This document shows, piece after piece, positions 24,749-33,078 of a stretch of DNA of 64,000 nt. How positions within the stretch are numbered: position 1 is the first letter of the stretch; each line of letters starts with the position of its first letter. A program made the position numbers and the translations under genes. Source of the stretch: DATEOR01 sp036279015 (GTDB taxonomy: Bacteria; Actinomycetota; Thermoleophilia; Gaiellales; Gaiellaceae); assembly GCA_036279015.1 (NCBI GenBank), contig DASUJY010000006.1, positions 1 to 64,000 on the forward strand, written 5' to 3'. A model generated the notes under the pieces. That model was not told the origin of the DNA, made no database searches, and worked only from the letters and a program-made list of their open reading frames with translations.

Positions 24749-25354
24749 TCAGGGGAGGTAGTGCTCGTCGACCGAGACGACGACGCCGTCGCGCACCATG
24801 AGCTCGTAGGCGCTCGAAGCGCCCCTGTAGTTGCTGCCGACCAGCGGATTCTTGCGACGGAAGGAGGCGGCGAACCGCTCGATGTCCCCGGCGAAGAAGG
24901 TCGCACAGCAGTGCTTCCAGTCGAGCAGCCGGAGCTCGAGGTCGTCGGAGAGCGGGAGCGTCCGCAGCTTCGGGTTGTCGTTGACGATCAAGTAGTCGTT
25001 CGGAACCGGCGTCTCGTAGCCGCGCCGTTCCGCTTCCCGGTTCGCCTCCGCGCCGACGAGGTCATAAGCGAGATCGAATGTGAGCGTCGCCGGCTTCGGC
25101 CCGAGATCGACAGACTTGATGTAGCCGAAGTGTCGGCCGTCCTCGAGCTCCTGCTTCGGCGTCGAGGGAGTCGGCTCGGTCTCGGACTCTGTGATGGTCG
25201 GCATCGTCGTGGACGCGGCCGACGCTGGCTGGGCCGGGAGGCTGGACACCGCGCCGGCCGAAGAGGCCCCCTGGGAGGTGCCGCAACCCGCGAAGACGAC
25301 CGCGGCGGCGATGAGGGGAAGCGCGAGCGCGGCGGCGATGAGGTGGCGGTTCAT
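24749..25354 (-). CDS. lipoprotein of unknown function
   Basis: The 201-residue product starts at MNRHLIAAALALPLIAAA and has a lipobox (VFAGC), then a Ser/Thr/Pro-rich linker and a soluble domain (EDGRHFGYIKSVDLGPKPAT, RGYETPVPNDYLIVNDNPKL). The soluble part reads like a known class of actinobacterial secreted proteins with a VNDNPKLRTLPL-type segment, but I cannot name it. The ATG at 25352-25354 is chosen over an upstream GTG because the signal peptide begins there. It is divergent from ubiD. Confidence 0.7.
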   Translation of the reverse strand: MNRHLIAAALALPLIAAAVVFAGCGTSQGASSAGAVSSLPAQPASAASTTMPTITESETEPTPSTPKQELEDGRHFGYIKSVDLGPKPATLTFDLAYDLVGAEANREAERRGYETPVPNDYLIVNDNPKLRTLPLSDDLELRLLDWKHCCATFFAGDIERFAASFRRKNPLVGSNYRGASSAYELMVRDGVVVSVDEHYLP

Positions 25355-25426
25355 GCACGGCATCGTCCGCCGCGAGCACAACAGCCGGCTTGCCGCCGGG
25401 TTACGAGTGCGTTACGGGCGCGCCGA

Positions 25427-25432
25427 TAGACT
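25427..25432 (+). promoter_or_regulatory. putative leaderless -10 box TAGACT for ubiD
   Basis: TAGACT ends exactly 7 bases before the GTG at 25440, and no ribosome-binding sequence is present between them. Confidence 0.5.
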
Positions 25433-25439
25433 CACAGTC

Positions 25440-26924
25440 GTGCCCGCAGGCGACCTGCGCTCCTGGATCGACGAGCTTCGCCGCGCCGGCGAGCTGGTCG
25501 AGATCGAAGCCGAGGTCGACCCGTATCTCGAGATCACGGAGATCGTCGACCGGACGGTGAAGGCGGGCGGCCCGGCGCTCCTCTTCAGGAACCCGAAGGG
25601 CGCGCGGCATCCCCTGCTCGCGAACCAGTTCGGCACGGAGCGCAGGATGGCGATGGCCTTCGGCGAGCCCTCGCTGGACGCGGTCGGCAAGAAGCTCGGG
25701 GACGTGCTCGAGATGCAGCCCCCCGAAGGGATCGTCGACAAGGTGAGGGGGCTCGGGAAGCTGAAGCGGCTCGCCGACTCGATGCCGAAGGCCGTGCGAA
25801 GCGGCCCGGTGCAGGAGCTCGTCCTCGAGCCCGACCTCGACCAGCTCCCGATCCAGCACTGCTGGCCCGGAGACCCGGCGCCTTTCATCACACTCCCGGC
25901 CGTGATCACGCGGGACCCGCGCACGGGCACGCGCAACGTCGGCATGTACCGGATGCAGAAGATCGACGCGCGGACGACGTTCATGCACTGGCAGATCCAC
26001 AAGGACGGCGCCGCCGACTGGCGCGGCATGGGCGACCGGCTCGACGTCGCGGTCGCGCTCGGCTGCGACCCGGTGACGACCTACTCGGCGAGCGCGCCGC
26101 TCCCGAAGCACATCGACGAGCTCATGCTCGCGGGCTTCTTGCGCGGCGAGCCGGTCGAGCTCGTCCAGGCCAAGACGGTCGACCTCGAGGTGCCGGCCAA
26201 CGCCGAGATCGTCCTCGAGGGCTACATCGAGCAGGGCGAGCTCGGAACCGAGGGGCCCTTCGGCGACCATACGGGCTACTACTCGCCGCCCGAGCCTTTC
26301 CCGGTCTTCCACCTGACCTGCATGACGATGCGCCGCGACGCCGTCTATCCGTCGATCGTGGTCGGAGTGCCGCCCGCAGAGGACGCCTGGCTCGGCAAGG
26401 CGACCGAGCGCATCTTCCTCCCGGCGATCCGCATGACGGTGCCGGAGATCGTCGACTACGACCTTCCGGTCGCCGGCGCCTTCCACAACTGCGTCATCGT
26501 CTCGATCCGCAAGGGCTTTCCCGGCCATGCGAAGAAGGTCATGCACGCGATCTGGGGGCTCGGGATGCTGTCGCTCTCGAAGGCGGTCGTAGTCGTGGAC
26601 GAGTTCGTCGACGTCCACGACTACGAGCAGGTCTTCTTCCACGTCTGCGCGAACGTCGATCCCGGCCGCGACGTCCTCGTCTCGGAGGGGCCGGCCGACC
26701 AGCTCGACCACGCCGCGGCGATGTATTGCTACAGCGGCAAGCTCGGCGTCGACGCGACGCACAAGTGGACGAGCGAGGGGGCGCGCGAGTGGCCGGAGCG
26801 GATCGAGATGACCCCCGAGGTTCGTGACCTCGTCGAGCGGCGCTGGAGCGAGTACGGGCTCGCCCCGCCGGAGGCGACAAATGGCGGAATTTCCCAGGTC
26901 TTGCGGCAAACGGTACGTCGTTGA
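25440..26924 (+). CDS. ubiD: UbiD-family decarboxylase (menaquinone precursor decarboxylase)
   Basis: The 494-residue protein contains the UbiD landmarks: GTRNVGMYRMQ (Arg), LEGYIEQGELGTEGPFGDHTGYY with the two acidic catalytic residues, and HAKKVMHAIWGLG. UbiD enzymes need prenylated FMN made by UbiX, whose gene lies 2.7 kb downstream. With mqnA, mqnC and mqnE nearby it most likely decarboxylates 1,4-dihydroxy-6-naphthoate, as the UbiD-type enzyme of the futalosine route does. The frame is open upstream, but GTG 25440 follows a good -10. Confidence 0.9.
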   Translation: MPAGDLRSWIDELRRAGELVEIEAEVDPYLEITEIVDRTVKAGGPALLFRNPKGARHPLLANQFGTERRMAMAFGEPSLDAVGKKLGDVLEMQPPEGIVDKVRGLGKLKRLADSMPKAVRSGPVQELVLEPDLDQLPIQHCWPGDPAPFITLPAVITRDPRTGTRNVGMYRMQKIDARTTFMHWQIHKDGAADWRGMGDRLDVAVALGCDPVTTYSASAPLPKHIDELMLAGFLRGEPVELVQAKTVDLEVPANAEIVLEGYIEQGELGTEGPFGDHTGYYSPPEPFPVFHLTCMTMRRDAVYPSIVVGVPPAEDAWLGKATERIFLPAIRMTVPEIVDYDLPVAGAFHNCVIVSIRKGFPGHAKKVMHAIWGLGMLSLSKAVVVVDEFVDVHDYEQVFFHVCANVDPGRDVLVSEGPADQLDHAAAMYCYSGKLGVDATHKWTSEGAREWPERIEMTPEVRDLVERRWSEYGLAPPEATNGGISQVLRQTVRR

Positions 26925-26950
26925 CACATGCGCGCGAGGGTGTGAACAAT
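26921..26950 (+). promoter_or_regulatory. promoter candidate for the qcrABC operon
   Basis: TTGACA (26921-26926, exact consensus, overlapping the ubiD stop) and AACAAT (26945-26950) are separated by 18 bp. They lie 46 bp before the qcrA GTG, and GAGAGG stands 5 bases before that GTG. This gives a conventional leadered start, unlike many neighbours. Confidence 0.5.
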
Positions 26951-26995
26951 GCCGAAGCTTGTGACAGGCGCGGCACTGCGAACGAGAGGTATTAG

Positions 26996-27937
26996 GTGGC
27001 CGACGACCTAGAGCGGCCGGCGTCGCCGTCGCCGGAGGAACCGGAACCGCATCTTCCGCCTGCGACGATCTACCCGTTCGCCTTCGCGAGCGGCATCGCG
27101 CTCATCCTCGTCGGCCTGATCATCAACTGGTGGCTCGCGGTCGCGGGCGGCGTCCTCGCCGTCGTCTTCGGCTTCGCGTGGATCCGGGAAGCGACGAGGG
27201 AGGTCCGCGCCGCGCCGGAGCCCGAGCCCGCCGCTGGAGAGCCGGTCTCCGAGCTCGCGGTCGAGGAGGAAGGGGTGGAGCAGCCCGAGCGCTACCCGCG
27301 GGCGGTCTTCCTCGAGCTCTCGACGCTCGGCATCGGAGCCGCGATCGGCGGCCTCGTCACCGTTCCCGCCCTCGGCTTCATGATCGCGCCCGCGTTCGTC
27401 GGCCAGGAGAGCGACGAGATCGACATCGGCCCGCTCGACAACTACCCCGAGCAGCAGTACGTCGTCGCGCAGTTCAACTCGAAGAGCGACCAGTCGCCCG
27501 AGGTCGGCCGCCGCGCCGCGTTCGTGCGAAACAACGGCCAGGTGAACGGCGTGCCGAGCTTCACGATCATCTCGAATCGCTGCGCCCACGTCGGCTGCCC
27601 GACGCAGCCCCAAGGGCTGCCCGGCGACGCGAAGAAGATCACGACGCCGTCGGGGCAGGTGACGATCACGCCTGTTGCGAGCGTCTCGGGCTTCCAGTGC
27701 CCGTGCCACGGAGGCGCCTACGACGCTGAGGGCAACCGCATCGCGGGCCCGCCGGTCCGCGCGCTGGACCGCTACCAGTTCCTGATCCGGAACGGGAGCC
27801 TCGTCCTCGCCAAGCCGTACAGCGTCGGCAAGGTGATCGGAACGGGGGCGCAGGCGCAGATCAAGTCCTACAAGGAGCACGATCCCGGCCAGCACGTGGA
27901 CGGGCTCGAGCAATACCTCTGGCCGGTGGTCCCCTAG
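26996..27937 (+). CDS. qcrA: menaquinol:cytochrome c reductase, Rieske iron-sulfur subunit
   Basis: The 313-residue protein has three membrane helices near the N-terminus (two in YPFAFASGIALILVGLIINW and its neighbour, one at LSTLGIGAAIGGLVTVPALG), as in actinobacterial QcrA, and a Rieske domain with CAHVGC (C196-H198-C201) and CPCHGG (C235-H238) binding the [2Fe-2S] cluster. It passes electrons from quinol to cytochrome c. GTG start with GAGAGG five bases upstream. Its TAG stop lies inside the first repeat element. Confidence 0.94.
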   Translation: MADDLERPASPSPEEPEPHLPPATIYPFAFASGIALILVGLIINWWLAVAGGVLAVVFGFAWIREATREVRAAPEPEPAAGEPVSELAVEEEGVEQPERYPRAVFLELSTLGIGAAIGGLVTVPALGFMIAPAFVGQESDEIDIGPLDNYPEQQYVVAQFNSKSDQSPEVGRRAAFVRNNGQVNGVPSFTIISNRCAHVGCPTQPQGLPGDAKKITTPSGQVTITPVASVSGFQCPCHGGAYDAEGNRIAGPPVRALDRYQFLIRNGSLVLAKPYSVGKVIGTGAQAQIKSYKEHDPGQHVDGLEQYLWPVVP

Positions 27938-27990
27938 TGCCCCATCCAGCAACACACGCCGCGGGGCAGCATCACTGGAAGGGGCACTAG
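27934..27990. repeat. imperfect palindromic repeat with CTAG ends, copy 1
   Basis: 57 bp, starting CTAGTGCCCC (27934-27943) and ending GGGGCACTAG (27981-27990), perfect 10-bp inverted ends. It fills the whole gap between qcrA and qcrB: the qcrA stop TAG (27935-27937) lies in the left end, and the right end gives the first base of the qcrB GTG and a GGGG ribosome-site-like run. Read in reverse, the copy at 36761-36821 aligns along its full length (about 80% identity by eye, one 4-base gap). Confidence 0.8.
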
Positions 27991-28802
27991 TGGCGACCAG
28001 GCCAAAGTCGAAGCGGCAGCAGCAGCTCGAGCAGGCCGCGATGATCCCGGTCGACTGGCTCGAGGAGCGCTCCGGCCTCGTCGGCGGCCTCAAGTACTTC
28101 CTCTTCCGCAAGGTCCCGGCCGAGTCGAACTGGTTCCACACGCTCGGCTCCGCCACGCTGACGGCGTTCCTCGTGCAGGTGGTGACCGGCGTGATCCTCG
28201 CCATGTACTACAAGCCCGCGCCGGAGGAGGCCTACGCCTCGATCCAGAACATCACGAACGACCTGACGCTCGGCTGGCTCGTGCGCGGCATGCACCGCTG
28301 GGGCGCCAGCGTCTTCATCATCCTCCTCTTCCTGCACATGGGGCGCGTCTTCCTGTTCGGCGCCTACAAGTACCCGCGCGAGCTCAACTGGCTGATCGGC
28401 GTCATCCTCCTGACGCTGGCGCTCGCCGAGGGCCTCACGGGGTACCTCCTCCCGTGGGACCAGACGGCCTACTGGGCCACCGTCGTCGCGATCAACATCA
28501 ACGCGAACGCGCCCATCGTCGGCCCGTTCCTCGGCGACTTCCTGCGTGGCGGCGCCGAGATCGGAGAGGAGACCTTAGCCCGCTTCTACTCGCTGCACAT
28601 GCTCGTGATCCCGGGCGCCCTCTTTGCGCTCATCGGCCTCCATCTCTATCTCGTGGTGCGCCTCGGCATCACCGCTCCGCCCTGGACGAAGGTCGCGGGC
28701 GGCTACGAGCCGTCCCAGAACGGAACGCCGGTGCGCAAGGGCCTCGTCGAGCCGCGGCCGCGCGGGAACGGCGCCGTCGTCCAGCGCAACCCGGAGCTCT
28801 GA
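27990..28802 (+). CDS. qcrB: menaquinol:cytochrome c reductase, cytochrome b6-like subunit
   Basis: The 270-residue protein has four membrane helices and the four haem b ligands, His102/His116 (GMHRWGASVFIILLFLHMGR) and His203/His218 (SLHMLVIPGALFALIGLHLY). The spacing of 14 and 15 residues is of the b6 type, and it lacks the C-terminal helices of full cytochrome b, which are carried by the next gene. This is the split arrangement of Bacillus QcrB/QcrC. The start GTG lies at the edge of the palindromic repeat. Confidence 0.94.
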   Translation: MATRPKSKRQQQLEQAAMIPVDWLEERSGLVGGLKYFLFRKVPAESNWFHTLGSATLTAFLVQVVTGVILAMYYKPAPEEAYASIQNITNDLTLGWLVRGMHRWGASVFIILLFLHMGRVFLFGAYKYPRELNWLIGVILLTLALAEGLTGYLLPWDQTAYWATVVAININANAPIVGPFLGDFLRGGAEIGEETLARFYSLHMLVIPGALFALIGLHLYLVVRLGITAPPWTKVAGGYEPSQNGTPVRKGLVEPRPRGNGAVVQRNPEL

Positions 28803-28805
28803 GCC

Positions 28806-29630
28806 GTGAGCACCGACGACCAGCGCAGGCAGTTCGAGTACTACAAGCAGGACGTCGCCCGCCGCGGGAAGCCGTTCTTCCCCTACGCGATGTTCCACGA
28901 CACGGTCATGAGCTTCGTGGTCGTGTCGGTGATCATCGGCCTGGCGTCGCTCTGGTACTTCAGCTCGGGCGAAGAGGCGGGCGACGCCGGAGTGCTGGGG
29001 CCGCGCTACGCGGCCGAGGCGGATCCGGGGACGACGCAGTTCATCCCGCGGCCGGACTGGTACTTCTACTTCCTCTTCTACCTGCTGCGGATCTTCAAGT
29101 GGCCCGAGTCGGTCATCCTCGCGACGATCGGGATCCCGACGCTCCTGCTCGTCCTCCTGATCCTCGTGCCCTTCTACGACCGTCGGCGGGAGCGCCGCAT
29201 CGCCCGCCGCCCGGTGGCGGTCGTGGCCGCGCTTCTCGTGATCGCCTCGATGGGCGTCCTCACCTACAAGGGCGCCGTCGCGAAGGAGTCGCTCGGGAGC
29301 GAAAACGTCGCCCTCGTGCCGCAGTGGGTGGAGCAGCAGGGCCTCTCCGACGCCGGCCACCAGGGGGCGTTGATCTTCGCGCAGGCGGGCTGCATGGGCT
29401 GTCACACCTATCTCGGCGCCGGGAGCCCGAACCTGGGCGCGCCGGACCTGACTGCCGAGGGCGCCAAGGGCCGTGGCGAGAAGTTCCAGATCGACCACCT
29501 CAAGTGCCCGAGCTGTGTCAACCCGGGCTCGCCCATGCCGCCCTTCACGAACTTCACCGACGAGCAGTACAACCAGCTCGCCACCTTCCTCGAGGAGTCG
29601 AAGGGCCCGAAGGGCGGCGGCGGCGGCTAG
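28806..29630 (+). CDS. qcrC: menaquinol:cytochrome c reductase, subunit IV-cytochrome c fusion
   Basis: The 274-residue protein fuses a subunit IV-like half (three membrane helices, PRPDWYFYFLFYLLRIFKWP quinol-site region) to a C-terminal haem c domain with CMGCH (residues 196-200) and a Met ligand in PMPPF (about 244). A further CPSC pair (residues 234-237) lies between the haem site and that Met. This is the Bacillus-style QcrC. It completes the qcrA-qcrB-qcrC operon, 3 bp after qcrB. Confidence 0.93.
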   Translation: MSTDDQRRQFEYYKQDVARRGKPFFPYAMFHDTVMSFVVVSVIIGLASLWYFSSGEEAGDAGVLGPRYAAEADPGTTQFIPRPDWYFYFLFYLLRIFKWPESVILATIGIPTLLLVLLILVPFYDRRRERRIARRPVAVVAALLVIASMGVLTYKGAVAKESLGSENVALVPQWVEQQGLSDAGHQGALIFAQAGCMGCHTYLGAGSPNLGAPDLTAEGAKGRGEKFQIDHLKCPSCVNPGSPMPPFTNFTDEQYNQLATFLEESKGPKGGGGG

Positions 29631-29649
29631 AGCGCCGCCGCGCGCGGGC

Positions 29650-30237
29650 ATGAACATCTTCCTCGGGATCACGGGCGCCTCGGGCGCTCCGTATGCGGCA
29701 CGCCTCCTCCAGGCGCTCGTCGGGGCCGGCGCCGACGTTGGGCTCTGCGTCTCTCGAGCCGGGTACGAGATCTTGGCGACGGAGCTCTATCGCGATCCGT
29801 CTCTGCCGAATGAGCAGGTGCTCGAGCGGTTCCTCGACGGCGTGGACGGCGTAGCCGTTCATTCCGATCAGGATTGGCGCGCCCCGTACGCGAGCGGCTC
29901 GGCCCGGGTCGACGGCTACGTCGTCTGCCCCTGCTCGATGGGGACGGCGGGCACGATCGCGTCCGGGACGATGTCGAACCTCATCCACAGGGCGGCCTCG
30001 GTGGCGCTCAAGGAGGGGCGCAAGCTCGTGCTGGTGCCGCGTGAGACGCCCCTCTCGGACATCCACCTCGAGAGCCTCCTCCGGCTTCGCCGGGCCGGTG
30101 CGGTCGTCCTCATGGCGGCGCCGGGGTTCTACAACGCCCCCGAGACGATCGACGATCTGATCGAATTCGTGGTCGGCAGATGCCTCGACCAGCTCGGAAT
30201 CGAGAACGTGCTGACTCGGCGCTGGGGCCAGGAATGA
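29650..30237 (+). CDS. ubiX: UbiX flavin prenyltransferase
   Basis: The 195-residue protein is a flavodoxin-like UbiX: MNIFLGITGASGAPYAARLL, VCPCSMGTAGTIASGTMSNL, LVPRETPLSDIHLESLL, and MAAPGFYNAPETIDDLIEF. It makes prenylated FMN from dimethylallyl phosphate and FMN for UbiD. The frame is open upstream in qcrC, but homology starts at ATG 29650. ATGA overlaps menG. Confidence 0.95.
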   Translation: MNIFLGITGASGAPYAARLLQALVGAGADVGLCVSRAGYEILATELYRDPSLPNEQVLERFLDGVDGVAVHSDQDWRAPYASGSARVDGYVVCPCSMGTAGTIASGTMSNLIHRAASVALKEGRKLVLVPRETPLSDIHLESLLRLRRAGAVVLMAAPGFYNAPETIDDLIEFVVGRCLDQLGIENVLTRRWGQE

Positions 30238-30911
30238 CGGCCGGCGTCCTCCCGCCCTCGGACGTGCGGGCGATGTTCGACCGCATCTCGCCCGTCTACG
30301 ACGCGATGAACCGTGCGATGACCGTCGGCCTCGACCGGCGCTGGCGGCGTCTCGCCGCCGAGGCGGCGATCCGGCCGGGGGACCGCGTGCTCGACGCGTG
30401 CTGCGGGACCGGCGACCTCGCCCTGGCCGGAGAGCGCGCGGGAGGGAAGGTGATCGGCGTCGATTTCTCCGAGCGCATGCTCGAGCGGGCGCGCGCCAAG
30501 TCGGATGGGGTCGAGTGGGTGCTCGCCGACGTGACGGCGCTTCCATTCGCCGACGGAACCTTCGACGCGGTCACGGTCGGCTTCGGCATCCGCAACGTCC
30601 CCGACCTCGAGGCCGGTCTCGCCGAGCTTGCACGCGTGCTTCGCCCGGGCGGCCGTCTCGCCTGCCTCGAGATCACCCGGCCGGACGGTGCGCTGCGGCC
30701 GTTCTTCCGGCTCTGGTTCGACGGGCTCGTCCCGCTCGCCGGCAGGCTCCTTCCGGGCGGCGGCGCGTACTCCTATCTTCCGGCGAGCGTGCGGCGCTTC
30801 CCCGGTCCGCCCGACCTGGCCGCCGCGCTCGGTCGCACCGGCTTCGACAGCGTCGGCTGGAGGCTCCTGGGTGGCGGGATCGTCGCCCTCCACCGGGGAA
30901 CGAGGCGATGA
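30234..30911 (+). CDS. menG: demethylmenaquinone methyltransferase (UbiE/MenG family)
   Basis: The 225-residue protein shows MFDRISPVYDAMNRAMTVGLD, the SAM motif VLDACCGTGDLAL, TVGFGIRNVPDLEAGLAEL and the C-terminal YSYLPASVRRFPGP. It puts the final methyl group on demethylmenaquinone. It fits the surrounding quinone genes and overlaps ubiX and the prenyl synthase gene (ATGA joints). Confidence 0.93.
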   Translation: MTAGVLPPSDVRAMFDRISPVYDAMNRAMTVGLDRRWRRLAAEAAIRPGDRVLDACCGTGDLALAGERAGGKVIGVDFSERMLERARAKSDGVEWVLADVTALPFADGTFDAVTVGFGIRNVPDLEAGLAELARVLRPGGRLACLEITRPDGALRPFFRLWFDGLVPLAGRLLPGGGAYSYLPASVRRFPGPPDLAAALGRTGFDSVGWRLLGGGIVALHRGTRR

Positions 30912-31834
30912 ACGCGCTCGCCACGATCCGGGAGGCTCCCGGGCTCGACCGCTACCTCGAGCTGCTCGAACAGCGCCTCCAGGACGTCGTCGGCGCCTAT
31001 CCCGGCCTGCTCGGCGAGGTCGGCGTGGACACGCTGGCGGCGGGCGGGAAGCGACTCCGGCCGCTGCTCGTCTTTCTGTCGACGGCGCCCGGGGACAGGG
31101 AGAGCGACCGGGCGGTCGCGGGCGGCGCGGCCGTCGAGCTGGTCCACATGGCGACGCTCGTCCACGACGATCTCCTCGACGGTGCCGATCTCCGCCGGGG
31201 GCGGCCGACCGTCTGGGCCGAGCACGGCGAGGCGACCGCCAGGGCCGCCGGCGACTACCTCTTCGCGCGTGCCTTCGCCCAGCTCGCGGCGACCCGCGAC
31301 GGGGACGCGGTCGCGATCCTCTCCCAGGCGACGCTCGCCCTCGCCCGCGGCGAGGCGCTGCAGCGGCGCCAGGCCCACAGGCCCGAGACCTCGGTCGAGG
31401 AGTACCTGGCGCGCTGCTCCCTCAAGACAGGGAAGCTCTTCGAGGCAGCGTGCCTGCTCGGCAGCGGCAACGGCCGCTCGAGCCTCGGCGCGTTCGGGCT
31501 CGCGCTCGGAGTCGCGTTCCAGATCGCCGACGACATCCTCGACTGCTGCGGGGACTTCGACACGACCGGCAAGGTGCAGGGCGTCGATCTTCGCGACGGC
31601 ACGCCGACTCTTCCGCTGATCCTCGCGGCGCGCTCCGACCCGGTCGTCGCGCGGGCGCTCGCGGGCGAGAACGTGGCCGACGCGCTCGAGCGGGTCGCGG
31701 CCACCGGAGCCCTCGACGAGGCGCGCGAGTACGCCCTTCGCTATGCGGCGCAGGCGCGGGCGGCACTCGACGGGCAACCGGACTGCGCCTCGCTCGAGGC
31801 GCTCACACATATCGTTGTGGACCGGGAGGGATGA
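30908..31834 (+). CDS. polyprenyl diphosphate synthase (quinone side chain)
   Basis: The 308-residue protein has both aspartate-rich motifs: HDDLLDGADLRRGRPT and FQIADDILDCCGD. The VDLRDGTPTLPLILA and the KTGKLFEAACLLG segments are typical for trans long-chain prenyl synthases. It makes the side chain for menaquinone from isopentenyl diphosphate. Placement between menG and mqnE fits. Chain length cannot be read reliably from sequence. Confidence 0.92.
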   Translation: MNALATIREAPGLDRYLELLEQRLQDVVGAYPGLLGEVGVDTLAAGGKRLRPLLVFLSTAPGDRESDRAVAGGAAVELVHMATLVHDDLLDGADLRRGRPTVWAEHGEATARAAGDYLFARAFAQLAATRDGDAVAILSQATLALARGEALQRRQAHRPETSVEEYLARCSLKTGKLFEAACLLGSGNGRSSLGAFGLALGVAFQIADDILDCCGDFDTTGKVQGVDLRDGTPTLPLILAARSDPVVARALAGENVADALERVAATGALDEAREYALRYAAQARAALDGQPDCASLEALTHIVVDREG

Positions 31835-31836
31835 CG

Positions 31837-32946
31837 ATGGCCGTCGCGACAGGGCAGCGGGCGCTCGACGCGATCCGCGAGAAGGTGGAGGACAACGAGC
31901 GGCTCGACTTCGAGGACGCGCTCGCCCTCATGGAGTCGGACGATCTCCTCCAGCTCGGCGAGCTCGCCGACGCGGCGAGACGCGCGCGGGGCGGGAACGA
32001 CGAGGTCTACTTCGTCCAGAACCTCTATCTGAACCAGACGAACGTCTGCCGGGTGAAGTGCAAGTTCTGCGCTTTCGCCGTCACGCAGAAGCAGGCGGAC
32101 GCCTACATGTACACGCCCGACGAGCTGGTCGAGGACGCGCTCCGGCAGCGGGAGCTCTCGCGGTTCACCGAGATCCACATGGTCGGCGGGGAGAACCCGC
32201 ACGTCGACTTCGACTACTACGTCGACATCATCAGGCGCCTGCACAAGGCGCTGCCCGACGTTCACCTCAAGTGCTTTACGGCGAGCGAGATCCACCACAT
32301 GACGAAACTGTCGGGGCTCTCCCACGAGCGGGTGCTCGCCGAGCTCAAGGCTGCCGGGCTCGGCTCGCTGCCCGGCGGGGGCGCCGAGGTCTTCGCGGAG
32401 CGAGTCCGACGGCTGATCGCGCCGGGCAAGGAGCATCCCGACCTCTGGTTCCACACGCACCGCGCCGCGCATGGACTCGGCATCCCGACGCACTGCACGA
32501 TGCTCTACGGGCACGTCGAGACGTACGAGGAGCGCATCGAGCACCTGCTGCGGCTGCGTGCGCAGCAGGACGAGACGGGCGGCTTCCTCGCGTTCATCCC
32601 GCTCGCGTTTCATCCGGCGAACACCGTCTTCGAGCGGCGCGGCTGGACGTTCACGCCCGGCTCGGACGACCTCAAGATGATCGCCGTCTCCCGCCTCGTG
32701 CTCGACAACATCGCGAACGTGAAGGCCTACTGGATCATGATGGGCCTGCCGCTCGCGCAGGTCGCCCTCCATTTCGGCGCGAACGACGTGCAGGGGACGG
32801 TCGTGCGCGAGGAGATCTTCCACGCCGCCGGCGCGGTCACCGAGACGGAGCAGAAGGTCGACGAGCTCGTCCGCGTCGTCCGGGCGGCCGGGAGGATCCC
32901 CGTGCAGCGCGACACGCTCTACAACGAGGTGCGGCGCTGGCCGTGA
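31837..32946 (+). CDS. mqnE: aminofutalosine synthase (radical SAM)
   Basis: The 369-residue radical SAM protein has the cluster-binding C71-X3-C75-X2-C78 (CRVKCKFC), MVGGENPHVDFDYYVDIIR and PGGGAEVF, matching MqnE. It joins the chorismate-derived enolpyruvyl product to SAM and makes aminofutalosine, the first committed futalosine intermediate. GGGAGGG stands six bases before ATG 31837, which I prefer to ATG 31831 that overlaps the previous stop. Confidence 0.94.
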   Translation: MAVATGQRALDAIREKVEDNERLDFEDALALMESDDLLQLGELADAARRARGGNDEVYFVQNLYLNQTNVCRVKCKFCAFAVTQKQADAYMYTPDELVEDALRQRELSRFTEIHMVGGENPHVDFDYYVDIIRRLHKALPDVHLKCFTASEIHHMTKLSGLSHERVLAELKAAGLGSLPGGGAEVFAERVRRLIAPGKEHPDLWFHTHRAAHGLGIPTHCTMLYGHVETYEERIEHLLRLRAQQDETGGFLAFIPLAFHPANTVFERRGWTFTPGSDDLKMIAVSRLVLDNIANVKAYWIMMGLPLAQVALHFGANDVQGTVVREEIFHAAGAVTETEQKVDELVRVVRAAGRIPVQRDTLYNEVRRWP

Positions 32947-33078
32947 GGGCCCTGGCGCACACTCGACCCGTTCCGGCTCACACGCGTGCGTCCGAATGGC
33001 GTACGCTCGTGCGTGAGCAGGGGGCGGGTTGGGACCCGAATAAGGACGCGCGCGCGTGAAACTCGAAGGGGCGACCCG

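Noticed and set aside
32947..33078. 132-bp gap between mqnE and mqnA, examined for an RNA gene or small ORF
   Set aside because: It holds short GCGTGCG-type repeats and a TACGCT that could be a -10 box, but no cloverleaf, riboswitch-like fold or supported ORF.
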